64,000 nt of DNA from Caballeronia sordidicola (GTDB taxonomy: Bacteria; Pseudomonadota; Gammaproteobacteria; Burkholderiales; Burkholderiaceae), in assembly GCF_002220365.1 (NCBI RefSeq), contig NZ_MTHB01000050.1:1-64000 (forward strand), given 5' to 3'. Both the position numbers and the translations under genes were made by a program. The notes under the pieces are model-generated. The model searched no databases, had not been told where the DNA came from, and saw only the letters and a list, made by a program, of their open reading frames with translations. Position 1 is the first letter of the stretch. Every line of letters begins with the position of its first letter. Of this stretch, positions 1 to 9,248 are shown one piece after another.

Positions 1-2
1 AG

Positions 3-407
3 AACGCCTGCCGGGTTGAGGCGCTGCAACTCTCACAGATGGAGCGGGTGGAGAAGGCGCTCGTGCTGTACATGGTCGTATCGTGGCGTATCGCGCGGCT
101 CATGCGTGTGGGCAGAACCTGTCCGGAGTTGGACGCGTCGCTGTTCTTCGAGCCTGACGAGATACACGGCGCCCACGTGCTCTGTAAGAAGGCGCGTCCG
201 AAAAAACCACCGACGCTCAACCAGATGATACGGATGGTCGGCTCACTAGGCGGATTTCTCGGGCGCAAGAGCGACGGCGAACCGGGAGCGAAGACGCTGT
301 GGATTGGCATGCAGCGAGTCATGGATGCTGTGATCACCATCCAGATCTTGCGCGACGGCTATGACACTTCTGTATGTGCGACACGTGTCGCCGTCCGCCG
401 GACGTAA
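3..407 (+). CDS. IS4-family (Tn5/IS50-like) transposase, C-terminal part, cut by window edge
   Basis: Only the last ~134 residues are present; the frame is open from the first bases, so the gene begins outside the window. The segments MERVEKALVLYMVVSWRIAR, FFEPDEIHGAHV and LGGFLGRKSDGEPGAKTLW match what is known of the C-terminal part of Tn5-like IS4 transposases, including the GGFLxRKxDGEPGxKxxW stretch near the end. The catalytic DDE residues would lie upstream. A sequence near 362-380 (acacttctgtatgtgcga) looks like an IS4-family terminal repeat, so the last ~15 codons may read out of the element into flanking DNA. I infer a real IS end here but cannot see its other terminus. Confidence 0.75.
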   Translation, partial: NACRVEALQLSQMERVEKALVLYMVVSWRIARLMRVGRTCPELDASLFFEPDEIHGAHVLCKKARPKKPPTLNQMIRMVGSLGGFLGRKSDGEPGAKTLWIGMQRVMDAVITIQILRDGYDTSVCATRVAVRRT

Positions 408-527
408 ATCGGCAAGGTAGTGGATGGCAAAGTCCGCTTCTGTCTTGTCACGCGCGGCTCGCCGTGCCGTGACCTGCTGTACGGCCAGCAGTTGCCTACC
501 CGGACGTGCGCGACTGGTAACGGTCGG
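408..527. other. unassigned stretch between the IS4 end and the group II intron
   Basis: This 120-bp stretch is the 5' exon side of the intron. Short open frames exist in several phases, but none has a recognisable product or a Shine-Dalgarno sequence. I see no gene in it. Confidence 0.4.
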
Positions 528-1272
528 GTGCGAAGCTCCGGGAACAACGTACCCTCGAAAGACATCACCACTGGCGACAGTGCGGATGACGCTGCGAGCC
601 GCAATGCGGCGTGGGGGCCAGGCAAGTTCCGCATGCGCAACAGATGTGAATCGTCGATAAACCTCGTAAGTGTCAACGGGCCAAAGCGGCTGATAGGCCC
701 GGGCCAAAAAAGGCATGCAGCTGGATGTTCTTTTATACAGTGGGGACACGCCGTCCTAACGCTGCCGGGGAATAGACGGGCGCTAAACGGATAGTCCCAG
801 TGCGATAGGAGTGAAGGTCGCATCCGGGGCGACAGGAGCGGGAACGTGGTAAGTCCAATTGTCCGCCTACGCCAGATATTGGGCTACGGCAGGTAAGCCG
901 CGAGGCAAGCTGTTGGGCAAGTGGATATGAGAACGCGGAGAAAGCGAATGGCGAGCGGTAATAGCCCGCATAGGGGTTCAAGATTTGCCCCGACCTGAAA
1001 GGGTGCAGACTTCCGCGTGGTGCAGTTGTCGTAGGTCCACTTTCGAGATTCATCGAAGGGAAGCTTGTGAGAGACCGGTATGTCTACGGTTCAGCACCCT
1101 TCGTCTCAGCGATGAGGCGAATCGACAATGTGATACTTGCGAAGGGCTTGCGAAGTCGGGCAAGACCGACGTCTATGTGACGTTTAACACTGTGCTCGAG
1201 CCGTATGCGGGGAAAGCCCGCACGTACGGTTCTTCGGGGGCCTCGTTGCCGAGAGGCAACGGGGCTACCCAC
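528..1272 (+). mobile_element. group II intron lacking its reverse transcriptase/maturase ORF
   Basis: The 5' end begins with GTGCG (528-532), matching the GUGYG consensus of group II introns. The following ~550 bases are non-coding and hairpin-rich, as expected for domains I-III. Near the 3' end a canonical domain V (1198-1232) is followed by a domain VI stem and a CTACCCAC terminus. Total length is about 745 nt. A full bacterial intron of this kind also carries a maturase of more than 1 kb in domain IV; here only ~110 nt separate the domain III region from domain V and no reverse transcriptase motif is present. The element is therefore ORF-less or internally deleted, and would need a maturase in trans to move. 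Exact ends are uncertain by a few bases. Confidence 0.72.
1198..1272 (+). ncRNA. group II intron domains V and VI
   Basis: Domain V: outer stem GAGCCGT pairs with ACGGTTC, then a two-base bulge, then an inner stem GCGGG/CCCGC closed by a GAAA-containing loop. The AGC catalytic triad is at 1199-1201. Domain VI: GCCTCGTTGCC pairs with GGCAACGGGGC around a GAGA loop, and an unpaired A at 1267 is the likely branch point, followed by CCCAC at the 3' end. These structures are read directly from the sequence. Confidence 0.78.
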
Positions 1273-1327
1273 TAACGAAATGGGCTTAAGTAGCTGCATG
1301 AGTTGCAAGGGCTATCGCCCGACTCGC

Positions 1328-2146
1328 TCAGGCAGTTGCAGCTGAAATCCGCTTGTCATGCTCGATCACGGCGTAGGCGCTGTGATTGTGGATCGACTCG
1401 AAGTTCTCGGCTTCCAGCACATACGCCACAATTCGTTCGTCAGCATTCAGTCGCGTAGCGACATCGCGAACCAGGTCCTCAACGAATTTCGGGTTCTCGT
1501 AAGCACGCTCGGTCACGAACTTCTCGTCGGGCCGCTTCAACAAACCCCACAACTCGCACGACGCTTCTTCTTCCGCGATCCTGATCAAGTCCTCGATCGC
1601 AACATCACCCTCGAACTCCGCCGCGATAGTCACATGCGAGCGCTGGTTATGCGCGCCGTATTGCGAAATCTGCTTCGAACACGGGCACAGGCTCGTGACC
1701 GGCACGAGCACTTTCAGCGAGATCCGCGTCTCGCCACCGCGCACTTCGCCGGTCAACGTAACCTCGTAATCCATCAGGCTTTGCACGCCTGACACCGGCG
1801 CGGTCTTCATGACGAAATACGGGAACGAAACCTCGATACGCCCTGAATGCGCTTCAAGCTTCGCCAGCATCGCGGCAAGCATGGTCCGGAATGCGGCCTG
1901 ATCGAGCGGCGCACGGTGTTCGTCGAGCAAAGCGACGAAGCGCGACATGTGCGTGCCTTTTTGATCGGCGGGAAGATGAACGTCGAGATTCCAGATGCCA
2001 ACGCCCGGCTGCAATTCACCGCTGGAGGTCCGGATGGTCAGCGGATATCGAACTGCTTTTACGCCCACGCGCTGGATTGGGATCTGCCTGACGTCGAGCG
2101 AACTCTGAACATCGGGCATCGCAAAGGCGGGATTCATCTGATTCAT
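1328..2146 (-). CDS. folE2: GTP cyclohydrolase FolE2 (type IB)
   Basis: Makes 7,8-dihydroneopterin triphosphate from GTP, the first step of folate and related pterin synthesis, in the cytoplasm. The 272-residue protein has FolE2 signatures: VKAVRYPL near the N-terminus, [11 protein letters not shown] with the metal/catalytic cysteines, and [10 protein letters not shown]. FolE2 enzymes use metals other than zinc and often replace FolE under zinc limitation (family knowledge). I chose the ATG at 2146 because AAGGAAAAAG lies just upstream and the resulting [14 protein letters not shown] start is typical; an upstream in-frame ATG at 2209 lacks such a site. It lies downstream of dxs on the same strand, ~100 bp away, probably the last gene of that unit. 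Confidence 0.93.
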   Translation of the reverse strand: MNQMNPAFAMPDVQSSLDVRQIPIQRVGVKAVRYPLTIRTSSGELQPGVGIWNLDVHLPADQKGTHMSRFVALLDEHRAPLDQAAFRTMLAAMLAKLEAHSGRIEVSFPYFVMKTAPVSGVQSLMDYEVTLTGEVRGGETRISLKVLVPVTSLCPCSKQISQYGAHNQRSHVTIAAEFEGDVAIEDLIRIAEEEASCELWGLLKRPDEKFVTERAYENPKFVEDLVRDVATRLNADERIVAYVLEAENFESIHNHSAYAVIEHDKRISAATA

Positions 2147-2250
2147 TCTTTTTCCTTGTCCGTGGCGTGAATCTCGTCGCGCGAACCTTGACGCGCACGG
2201 ATGAAACAAAACGCGCGTCCCCGACGCCCGTCTTCACCACACGTTCTCAA

Positions 2251-4179
2251 TCAGGCGACGCGTTTCGTCAGCTTGCCTGCAGCACTTTCGACAGCAGTAT
2301 CGACCGCGGTATTGAGAAAGCGCTCGCGAATCGATTTGGCGATACCCGCGCCATCCAGCCCGCACGATGCCAGCAGCTTGACCGGATCGCCGTGATCGAT
2401 GAAAAGATCGGGCAAGCCCAGTTGCAGCACAGGCTTGATGACCGCGTTCGCCAACAGGCTTTCCACGCATGCCGAGCCTGCGCCGCCCATGATCGCGCCT
2501 TCTTCCACGGTCACGAGTGCGTCGTGGGTGGCAGCGAGTTCACGCAGCAATTCGGCATCGATCGGCTTCACGAAGCGCATGTTCGCGACGGTGGCGTCCA
2601 GTTCCTCGGCCGCCGCCAGCGCAGGCGCCACCATGGTGCCGAACGCAAGGATCGCGATACGCCTGCCGGAACCTACTTTCTGCGTGGACTCACGGCGGAT
2701 TTCGCCCTTGCCGAGCGCAATAGCGGTCATCTTCTTGACGATCTTCACGCCCGTGCCCGCACCACGCGGATAACGCACAGCGGACGGATTGGGCTGCTGC
2801 AACGCCGTGTAAAGCATCTGACGGCATTCGTCTTCGTCTGACGCCGCCATCACCGTCATGTTCGGGATGCAGCGCAGGAACGCGAGATCGTAATTGCCGG
2901 CGTGCGTCGCACCGTCCGCGCCCACCAGACCCGCGCGGTCGATGGCGAATACCACCGGCAGGTTCTGCAACGCGACGTCATGGATCAACTGATCGTAGGC
3001 ACGCTGCAAGAAGGTCGAATAGATTGCGACCACCGGGCGCATGCCGTCGGCGGCGAGACCGCCCGCGAACGTCACGGCGTGTTGCTCAGCGATACCCACA
3101 TCGAAATAACGATCCGGGAAACGCTTCTCGAACTCCACCATGCCCGAGCCTTCGCGCATGGCCGGCGTAATGCCGACGACCCGCGAATCCTGCTCGGCGG
3201 CGTCGCACAGCCATTCGCCGAATACTTGCGTATAAGTCTTCTTCGACGGTGCCGTCGACGGCTTGATGCCTTCCGCCGGATTGAACTTGCCAGGACCGTG
3301 ATAGAGAACCGGATCAGCTTCGGCAAGCTTGTAACCCTGCCCCTTCTTCGTCACGACGTGCAGGAACTGCGGACCGCGCAATTCCTTGATGTTTTGCAGC
3401 GTCGGAATCAACGATTCGAGATCATGGCCATCAATGGGACCGATGTAGTTAAAGCCGAATTCCTCGAACAACGTGGCCGGAACAATCATGCCCTTCGCGT
3501 GCTCCTCGAGCTTGCGAGCAAGGTCCAGCATGGGAGGAGCCACGCGCAGCACGCGCTCCACACCGGCACGCGCCGCCGCGTAGAAACGCCCCGACATCAA
3601 GCGCGCGAGATGGCGATTCAACGCGCCGACCGGCGGCGAGATCGACATGTCGTTGTCGTTCAGGATCACGAGCAGCGGCACGTCGTCGGCCACGCCTGCA
3701 TTGTTCATGGCCTCGAATGCCATGCCGGCGGTCATCGCGCCGTCACCGATCACCGCGATCGAATAGCGGTTGTCGCCCTGCAGCTTGCTCGCGATCGCCA
3801 TGCCGAGCGCCGCCGAAATCGACGTACTGGAATGCGCGGTGCCGAAGGTGTCGTATTTCGATTCGCTACGGCGCGGGAAGCCGGAAATGCCGCCGGCCTG
3901 GCGCAGCGTCTTCATCTGATCGCGACGGCCAGTCAGGATCTTGTGCGGATAAGTCTGGTGACCGACGTCCCAGACAATTCGATCATGCGGGGTATCGAAG
4001 ACGTAATGGAGCGCGATCGTCAGTTCGACCGTCCCCAGATTCGACGACAAATGCCCGCCCGTCTGCGACACGCTGTCGAGCACGTAGGCACGCAGCTCTT
4101 CGGCCAGCGGTTTTAGTTCGTGGCGGTCCAGGGCGCGCAAGGCGGCCGGATCGTCGATGGTTTTCAGCAAGTCGTACAT
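2251..4179 (-). CDS. dxs: 1-deoxy-D-xylulose-5-phosphate synthase
   Basis: Condenses pyruvate and glyceraldehyde-3-phosphate into DXP, the entry step of the MEP isoprenoid pathway, using thiamine diphosphate. The 642-residue length is normal. Visible motifs are [18 protein letters not shown], the TPP-binding [34 protein letters not shown] with the cofactor-activating Glu, and a C-terminal transketolase domain ending in a GLPD-type segment. The start [11 protein letters not shown] (ATG at 4179) is chosen over an upstream ATG because the intervening codons encode a low-complexity tandem repeat and conservation begins here. It sits downstream of ispA, whose product lies later in the same pathway. 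Confidence 0.96.
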   Translation of the reverse strand: MYDLLKTIDDPAALRALDRHELKPLAEELRAYVLDSVSQTGGHLSSNLGTVELTIALHYVFDTPHDRIVWDVGHQTYPHKILTGRRDQMKTLRQAGGISGFPRRSESKYDTFGTAHSSTSISAALGMAIASKLQGDNRYSIAVIGDGAMTAGMAFEAMNNAGVADDVPLLVILNDNDMSISPPVGALNRHLARLMSGRFYAAARAGVERVLRVAPPMLDLARKLEEHAKGMIVPATLFEEFGFNYIGPIDGHDLESLIPTLQNIKELRGPQFLHVVTKKGQGYKLAEADPVLYHGPGKFNPAEGIKPSTAPSKKTYTQVFGEWLCDAAEQDSRVVGITPAMREGSGMVEFEKRFPDRYFDVGIAEQHAVTFAGGLAADGMRPVVAIYSTFLQRAYDQLIHDVALQNLPVVFAIDRAGLVGADGATHAGNYDLAFLRCIPNMTVMAASDEDECRQMLYTALQQPNPSAVRYPRGAGTGVKIVKKMTAIALGKGEIRRESTQKVGSGRRIAILAFGTMVAPALAAAEELDATVANMRFVKPIDAELLRELAATHDALVTVEEGAIMGGAGSACVESLLANAVIKPVLQLGLPDLFIDHGDPVKLLASCGLDGAGIAKSIRERFLNTAVDTAVESAAGKLTKRVA

Positions 4180-4245
4180 CGTCGTCCCATTTAGGAAAAC
4201 TGGCGGAAGCCGTTCGGTTGTTACCCGGTGCAGCTTGGAGCAGCA

Positions 4246-4273
4246 TGCGTAAGGTGCGTAAGGTGCGTAAGTT
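4246..4273. repeat. 9-bp tandem repeat (tgcgtaagg x ~3)
   Basis: Three near-identical copies of tgcgtaagg lie in the dxs-ispA gap. The last copy has a substitution. It is one of several short tandem repeats in the window and has no evident coding role. Confidence 0.8.
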
Positions 4274-4314
4274 GCATCAGGCACGCCCGCCGGTCCCGCG
4301 TTTTATCGTATGTT

Positions 4315-5199
4315 TCAGTGCACCCGGTTCACAACCAGGTCAGCCAATTCCCCGAGCCGACCGGCACGCGGGCCGAAAGGCGCGAGCGCAGCATGCGCAT
4401 CGCGGCCCAGTTGCGCCGCCAGTTCGCGCGATGCATCGAGTCCGATGATCGACACGTAGGTCGGCTTGTCATCCTTCGCGTCCTTGCCCGCCGTTTTGCC
4501 CAGCGTGGCGGAGTCGGCCGTGACGTCGAGAATGTCGTCTACCACCTGGAACGCAAGTCCGACCGCAGCTGCGTAGGCGTCCAGCGCATTCATGGCGGCT
4601 GCATCGGGCGCCTCACCACAGAGTGCGCCCATTCGCACGGCCGCGCGCAGCAACGCGCCGGTTTTCTTGCGATGCATGGTTTCAAGTTCCGGGCGCGAGA
4701 GCTTGCGGCCCACGCTTTCCAGATCGATGGCCTGGCCGCCCGCCATGCCGACCGAACCGCTCGCCAGCGCCAGCTCGCGCGTAAGCGACGCCTGCTGCGG
4801 CGCGCTCAAGCCGTTGTCCGCCGTCAGCGCAATGAAAGCTTGCGATTGCAAAGCGTCGCCGACCAATAATGCCGTCGCTTCGTCATATTGCACATGTACC
4901 GTTGGTTTTCCGCGACGCAAGGCGTCGTCGTCCATGGCCGGCATGTCGTCATGCACCAGCGAATACACATGAATCATCTCGAGCGCCGCGCTCGCCGCTT
5001 CCAGTTGCTGCGACCCAGCGCCGGTCAGCTCACCGGCTGCGTTGCACAACAGCGGGCGAACCCGCTTGCCGCCGCCGAGCACCGCGTAGCGCATGGCTTC
5101 ATGCAGTTTGGCGGGCGCGATGTCCGTTCCCGGCAAATAATGCTCCAGCGCCGTTTCCACGCGGTCAAGGCTCGCGCGCATCCATTGATCGAAAGTCAT
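4315..5199 (-). CDS. ispA: farnesyl diphosphate synthase (geranyltranstransferase)
   Basis: Joins dimethylallyl/geranyl diphosphate with isopentenyl diphosphate to give farnesyl diphosphate for quinones and undecaprenyl carriers. At 294 residues it has the usual length. The two aspartate-rich motifs are visible as HDDMPAMDDD (FARM) and VVDDILD (SARM), along with GGKRVRPLL and KTGALLRAAV. Its ATG overlaps the TGA of xseB (ATGA), implying translational coupling. The order xseB-ispA-dxs is a familiar proteobacterial isoprenoid cluster. Confidence 0.95.
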   Translation of the reverse strand: MTFDQWMRASLDRVETALEHYLPGTDIAPAKLHEAMRYAVLGGGKRVRPLLCNAAGELTGAGSQQLEAASAALEMIHVYSLVHDDMPAMDDDALRRGKPTVHVQYDEATALLVGDALQSQAFIALTADNGLSAPQQASLTRELALASGSVGMAGGQAIDLESVGRKLSRPELETMHRKKTGALLRAAVRMGALCGEAPDAAAMNALDAYAAAVGLAFQVVDDILDVTADSATLGKTAGKDAKDDKPTYVSIIGLDASRELAAQLGRDAHAALAPFGPRAGRLGELADLVVNRVH

Positions 5200-5507
5200 A
5201 AGTCGTCCCCGTTATCTGCCGTTGTGCCGGCGCCCTGGGTGGCGCGCTGGACCTCGGCGGGCAGCGGTTTTAGTGTGTCGCCGTCGAGCACGCGAACTTG
5301 CTGCTCGACCTTCTCTAGTTGTTGCTGGCAAAAGCCGACCAGCGCGGCGCCGCGCCGATAAGCCGCTAGCGACTCTTCAAGACTCAGCGCGCCGCCCTCC
5401 ATGCGCGCCACGAGCCCCTCCAGTTCGGCCAGCGCCGTTTCGTAATTCTCCGGGAGCGGCGCGTTTTCCGCGCTAGCCGAGCCTTCCTGCGTTGCGGTCT
5501 TCGCCAT
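5196..5507 (-). CDS. xseB: exodeoxyribonuclease VII small subunit
   Basis: Small subunit of ExoVII, which degrades single-stranded DNA with XseA. The 103-residue protein shows the family core NYETALAELEGLVARMEGG, LSLEESLAAYRRGAALVGFC and a helical C-terminal half. The N-terminal ~20 residues are an unconserved extension rich in Ala and Glu, common in Burkholderiaceae. It is the first gene of the xseB-ispA-dxs-folE2 run and overlaps ispA by four bases. Confidence 0.93.
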   Translation of the reverse strand: MAKTATQEGSASAENAPLPENYETALAELEGLVARMEGGALSLEESLAAYRRGAALVGFCQQQLEKVEQQVRVLDGDTLKPLPAEVQRATQGAGTTADNGDDL

Positions 5508-5728
5508 GAATCGTGGGTGTATTGTCGGATTTTGGGAAACAAGTCGGACATTCTACGGCAAAAGCTGCTTTTCTGACCTTGAGCGTGCTCTCATCCATGC
5601 CTGTGGCCTGTCTCAGGCCATTACTGCCTATCTCTGAAAAAGTGGAGAAAGGGCGTCGACGTGTGGAACTCCTCAGCAGCAATTGACCCAAATCAAGGCC
5701 TTGAGTGCCCCATTGAGAGGGTTTTCGG

Positions 5729-5734
5729 TATAAT
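5729..5734 (+). promoter_or_regulatory. probable -10 box upstream of the Rieske oxygenase gene
   Basis: A consensus TATAAT lies 70 bp before the start codon at 5805. TTGAGT (5701) and TTGAGA (5713) are nearby, but neither has the ideal 17-bp spacing, so the -35 is unassigned. The rest of the 5508-5804 gap between the divergent genes holds a short hairpin (GGCCTG/CAGGCC near 5607-5621) and nothing else I recognise. Confidence 0.5.
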
Positions 5735-5804
5735 CGCGGGCTCCCTAAATCGAATTTTCGATGGTTGGGTTGTTCACTGCTTTCACGTCTTCACGGGAGT
5801 GGGA

Positions 5805-6911
5805 ATGTCCAATCTGAGTAATGCATTGCAACTGAACGCAATTCACAGTCAGTTGCCAGTCACGGCTTACTTTGACGAAGCGCTTCTCAAGCGCGAAATC
5901 GACACGCTGTTCAAACGCGGTCCCCGCTATATCGGCCATGAACTCATGGTGCCCGATACGGGAAGTTATTTTGCTTTGCCCGGCGAGGGCGAAGGGCGTC
6001 TGCTCGTCCGTAACAAACAGGACGAAATCGAGCTGCTCTCCAACGTATGCCGCCATCGCCAGGCCATCATGCTCAACGGGCGCGGCACGGCGGAGAACAT
6101 CGTGTGTCCGCTGCACCGCTGGACCTACGACCTCGACGGCCAGTTGCTCGGCGCGCCGCATTTCGCCGACAACCCGTGCCTCAACCTCGGCAAGTCTGCG
6201 TTGCAGAACTGGCAGGGGCTGCTGTTCGAGTCCAGCGGCCGCGACGTTGCCGCCGATCTGGCGAAGCTTGGCCCGGCGAAACATTTCGACTTTTCTGGCT
6301 TCATGTTCGATCACGTCGAAGTGCATGAGTGCAATTACAACTGGAAGAGCTTTATCGAGGTGTACCTCGAGGATTATCACGTCGCGCCGTTTCACCCGGG
6401 TCTGGGGAGCTTTGTTTCCTGCGACGACCTGACGTGGGAATTCGGCGACTGGTATAGCGTTCAGACGGTTGGCGTCCACAAGAATCTGGAAAAGCCGGGT
6501 AGCCCGACGTACCGCAAGTGGCACGACGAAGTGCTGCGCTTCCGTGGCGGCAAACCGCCCGAGTTCGGCGCGATCTGGATGGTGTATTACCCCGGCATCA
6601 TGATCGAGTGGTATCCGCATGTGCTCGTGGTCTCGTGGCTGATTCCGCAGGGTCCGCAGAAGACGACGAATATCGTCGAGTTCTATTACCCGGAGGAAAT
6701 TGCGCTGTTCGAGCGTGAATTCATCGAGGCGGAACGGGCGGCGTATATGGAAACGGCGCGCGAGGACGACGAGATCGCCGAGCGCATGGACGCCGGAAGG
6801 CGCGCGCTGATGAATCGCGGCGAGTCGCAAGTCGGGCCGTATCAGAGCCCGATGGAGTCAGGGATGCAGCACTTCCACGAGTTCTTGCGGCGGCAGTTGG
6901 GCGAGATTTGA
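5805..6911 (+). CDS. aromatic ring-hydroxylating dioxygenase alpha-subunit-like Rieske protein
   Basis: A 368-residue Rieske non-heme iron oxygenase. The [2Fe-2S] Rieske motif is visible as CRHR...CPLH (Cys-x-His and Cys-x2-His). The mononuclear iron site appears as EDYHVAPFH in the C-terminal SRPBCC-type domain. Substrate is unknown: no beta subunit, ferredoxin or reductase gene lies beside it, so it may rely on a distant reductase. I chose ATG 5805 (MSNLSNALQLN) because of the GGGAGTGGGA stretch just before it; an upstream in-frame ATG gives an unconserved leader. It stands alone between a promoter-containing gap and a strong terminator, consistent with a monocistronic unit. Confidence 0.85.
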   Translation: MSNLSNALQLNAIHSQLPVTAYFDEALLKREIDTLFKRGPRYIGHELMVPDTGSYFALPGEGEGRLLVRNKQDEIELLSNVCRHRQAIMLNGRGTAENIVCPLHRWTYDLDGQLLGAPHFADNPCLNLGKSALQNWQGLLFESSGRDVAADLAKLGPAKHFDFSGFMFDHVEVHECNYNWKSFIEVYLEDYHVAPFHPGLGSFVSCDDLTWEFGDWYSVQTVGVHKNLEKPGSPTYRKWHDEVLRFRGGKPPEFGAIWMVYYPGIMIEWYPHVLVVSWLIPQGPQKTTNIVEFYYPEEIALFEREFIEAERAAYMETAREDDEIAERMDAGRRALMNRGESQVGPYQSPMESGMQHFHEFLRRQLGEI

Positions 6912-6931
6912 CAGGGATACGGTTGAATAAG

Positions 6932-6958
6932 AAAGACGGGCTTGGGTCCGTCTTTTTT
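6932..6958 (+). terminator. rho-independent terminator after the Rieske gene
   Basis: AAAGACGG pairs with CCGTCTTT around a short loop and runs into six T. It lies about 20 bp after the stop codon. Confidence 0.88.
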
Positions 6959-7035
6959 GTTTAGACTTGAAGCTTAACTACTGCAACGCGCCGTCCCACG
7001 GCCCACCAAGCCGCGCGTTCGCCCCGGGAGCTGTC

Positions 7036-7908
7036 ATGCCGCACACGCACTACACCACGCTTATCTCCGCGACCAATCTTGTCGAACGCCTCGCCGCCGC
7101 GCCCGGCAGCGTACTGATCGTCGATTGCCGCTTCGACCTGGCCTCCTCGCCCGAAGCCGGGCAAGCCGCGTATGCGGCAGGACATATTCCGGGCGCACAT
7201 TATCTGCATCTCGAGCGCGATTTGTCGGGCGCAAAGACGGGTAAGAACGGCCGCCATCCATTGCCGGAACGGGCGGCGCTGGTTGCCACGCTCAATCGCA
7301 TCGGCCTGAAGGAAGGCCAACAAGTTGTCATCTACGACGCCCAGGGCGGCATGTACGCGGCACGTCTGTGGTGGCTATTGCGCTGGCTCGGCCACGATTC
7401 CGTCGCGCTGCTCGACGGTGGCCTCAACGCTTGGCAAGCGGCCGGTCAGCCTCTCGATACGACTACACCGCCCGAATCCGAAGGCACGTTCAAGGCCGGC
7501 GCGCCGCTGGCCGTCACGTTTGACGTCGACGCCGTCGTACGCAATCTGACCACGCATGACCATGTCTTAATCGATGCCCGTTCCGCGGACCGGTATCGCG
7601 GAGAGAACGAGACGCTCGATCCGGTCGGCGGCCATATTCCGGGCGCGCTGAATCGCTTTTTCAAGGACAACCTGACCACCGATGGCCGCTTCAAGACCGC
7701 GCACGAACTGCGCGAGACATTTAGCGGACTGCTTGGGGCAGCGTCGCCGGATCGGGTGGTGCTGCAATGCGGCTCGGGCGTGACGGCCTGCCATAACGCA
7801 TTGGCGATGGAAATCGCCGGCCTGCATGGTGCCGCGCTTTATGGGGGATCGTGGAGTGAATGGTGCTCGGACGCATCGCGGCCGGTGGCAACAGGCGCGG
7901 CTGCCTGA
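7036..7908 (+). CDS. sseA: sulfurtransferase (3-mercaptopyruvate/thiosulfate type)
   Basis: A 290-residue protein with two rhodanese domains. The active-site loop near the C-terminus reads CGSGVTA, which is typical of mercaptopyruvate sulfurtransferases; thiosulfate-preferring rhodaneses usually carry a basic loop such as CRKGVTA. The first domain ends in VVIYDAQGGMYAARLWWLLRW, with Asp replacing the catalytic Cys as expected for the inactive domain. The linker segment GHIPGALN is also typical. The ATG at 7036 is preceded by GGGAG; an in-frame upstream ATG at 6967 overlaps the preceding terminator and is unlikely. It probably takes part in cysteine catabolism or cyanide/sulfane sulfur handling. 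Confidence 0.88.
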   Translation: MPHTHYTTLISATNLVERLAAAPGSVLIVDCRFDLASSPEAGQAAYAAGHIPGAHYLHLERDLSGAKTGKNGRHPLPERAALVATLNRIGLKEGQQVVIYDAQGGMYAARLWWLLRWLGHDSVALLDGGLNAWQAAGQPLDTTTPPESEGTFKAGAPLAVTFDVDAVVRNLTTHDHVLIDARSADRYRGENETLDPVGGHIPGALNRFFKDNLTTDGRFKTAHELRETFSGLLGAASPDRVVLQCGSGVTACHNALAMEIAGLHGAALYGGSWSEWCSDASRPVATGAAA

Positions 7909-8040
7909 GGTTTTTGCCGTGCCGGGATGAAATAGAGCGCAGCGGTATGGGCGGGAAGCGCCCTCTGCGCTCATTGCAAGGACTTGAGATTTTTGCTCTG
8001 CCGGGAGTGGTGGAAGCCGTAACCGAATAGATTGGCGGCC

Positions 8041-8062
8041 CACTCGCCGCCCACTCGCCGCC
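8041..8062. repeat. 11-bp tandem repeat (cactcgccgcc x 2)
   Basis: Two perfect copies of cactcgccgcc, followed by a partial third, lie in the gap 7909-8156 between the sulfurtransferase and the convergent hydrolase. The same gap holds two related segments (tttttgccgtgccggga and tttttgctctgccggga). No gene is seen there. Confidence 0.8.
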
Positions 8063-8156
8063 CACGGCAAGAGCCATGCGCCGCTAGGGCAAAACGGCGG
8101 CGCGGCCATGTTCCTTGTAGGCGTTTGGAACAGACAGCATCGCCGCCCTTTGCCCG

Positions 8157-9032
8157 TCACTTCACCCCGTGCTCCCTGAACCAAGCCAACGTGCGCTTCC
8201 AGCCGTCTTCCGCATCGGCTTTCCGGTAACTCGGCCGGTAATCCGCAAAAAACGCATGCGGCGCGTCGTCGTAGACGACGATTTGCGAGCCTCGCGCGAC
8301 CGCCGGACCCGACGCAATCGCCTGCTTCATCTGCTCGAGCGAGTCCTGCGGAATGCTTTGATCCAGCTTACCGAACAGGCCAAGCACCGGTGCCTTCAAG
8401 TTTGATGCGAGATCGAGCGGATTCGCCGGATTGTTCGGCGTCTTGGGCCCCACCACTCGCCCGTACCACACCACCGCCGCTTTGAGGTGGGGATTGCGCT
8501 CGGTGTAAAGCCACGTGATCCGGCCGCCCCAACAAAACCCCGTAATGCCCAGTCGATTCAAATCGCCGCCGTGTTCACCCGCCCAGGCGACGGTCGAGTC
8601 GATATCGGAGAGCACCTGGTCGTCCGGCACCTTTGAGACGAGTTGTTCGTTCAACTGCTGCATCGACGTGAATTTCGACGCGTCACCTTCGCGTACATAA
8701 AGATCGGGCGCGACAGCTAGATAGCCAAGTTTGGCGAAGCGGCGGCAGACATCGGCAATATGCTCGTGCACGCCAAAAATCTCGTGAATCACGATGATCA
8801 CCGGCAAATGCGTCTTGCCTTTGGGCTGCGCCCGATACGCGGGCACAAGCGTGCCGTCGGCGGCCTTGAAGCCGACCGGACCGGCTTCCAGACCGTCGCT
8901 ATCGGTGATGATGGTTTGTGCGGACACTGGCATCACGCAGGCGGCAAAACCGCTGCCGAGCGCAGCCTTGATAAACGTGCGCCGGTTGAACGGGACATGC
9001 GGAACGAGGCTGTCGATATCAGGCGTAAGCAT
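8157..9032 (-). CDS. Tat-exported dienelactone hydrolase family protein
   Basis: A 291-residue alpha/beta hydrolase. A twin-arginine signal is visible (NRRTFIKAALGSGFAACVM) followed by VSAQT, so export to the periplasm is likely. The dienelactone hydrolase triad appears as Cys in GFCWGG, Asp in FGKLDQSIP and His in DAPHAFFAD; VIHEIFGVHEHI is also characteristic. I chose the second in-frame ATG (9032) because CTGGAG precedes it at good spacing, whereas the ATG at 9050 has none. Substrate is unknown. The exported form suggests action on an extracytoplasmic lactone or ester rather than in an aromatic degradation operon. Confidence 0.87.
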   Translation of the reverse strand: MLTPDIDSLVPHVPFNRRTFIKAALGSGFAACVMPVSAQTIITDSDGLEAGPVGFKAADGTLVPAYRAQPKGKTHLPVIIVIHEIFGVHEHIADVCRRFAKLGYLAVAPDLYVREGDASKFTSMQQLNEQLVSKVPDDQVLSDIDSTVAWAGEHGGDLNRLGITGFCWGGRITWLYTERNPHLKAAVVWYGRVVGPKTPNNPANPLDLASNLKAPVLGLFGKLDQSIPQDSLEQMKQAIASGPAVARGSQIVVYDDAPHAFFADYRPSYRKADAEDGWKRTLAWFREHGVK

Positions 9033-9149
9033 GCAAAGCTCCAGCGGCATGGGCCGCGAAGGACCACTGGCACGCAGTGCTAGCGAGCCGGCGTCCAGAA
9101 TGGGTAAGCCGCGCTACCGACCCGCAAAACCAGCCGAAAGCACGGCAAG

Positions 9150-9193
9150 AACTACACGATAACTACACGATAACCACGCGATAAATACACGAT
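9150..9193. repeat. 11-bp tandem repeat, four copies (aactacacgat)
   Basis: Units at 9150-9160, 9161-9171, 9172-9182 and 9183-9193. The first two are identical; the third and fourth carry substitutions. They lie between the start of the exported hydrolase and the 3' end of ndh, upstream of the hydrolase gene. Confidence 0.9.
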
Positions 9194-9248
9194 AACCACT
9201 GTGAAGCGCGGGCCGCGCTCCAAAGCCGGCTGCCCATTCTAAACAGCT

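Noticed and set aside
985..1275. Possible small protein inside the group II intron
   Set aside because: It spans the conserved domain V and VI structures and has no reverse transcriptase motif; the RNA explains the sequence better.
5607..5621. Short hairpin (GGCCTG/CAGGCC) in the xseB-Rieske gap, considered as a small RNA
   Set aside because: Too short, no T run and no promoter assigned to it.
9150..9193. Possible CRISPR-like repeat
   Set aside because: Units are 11 bp, directly adjacent with no spacers, and no cas genes are present. The 24770 repeat was rejected for the same reason.
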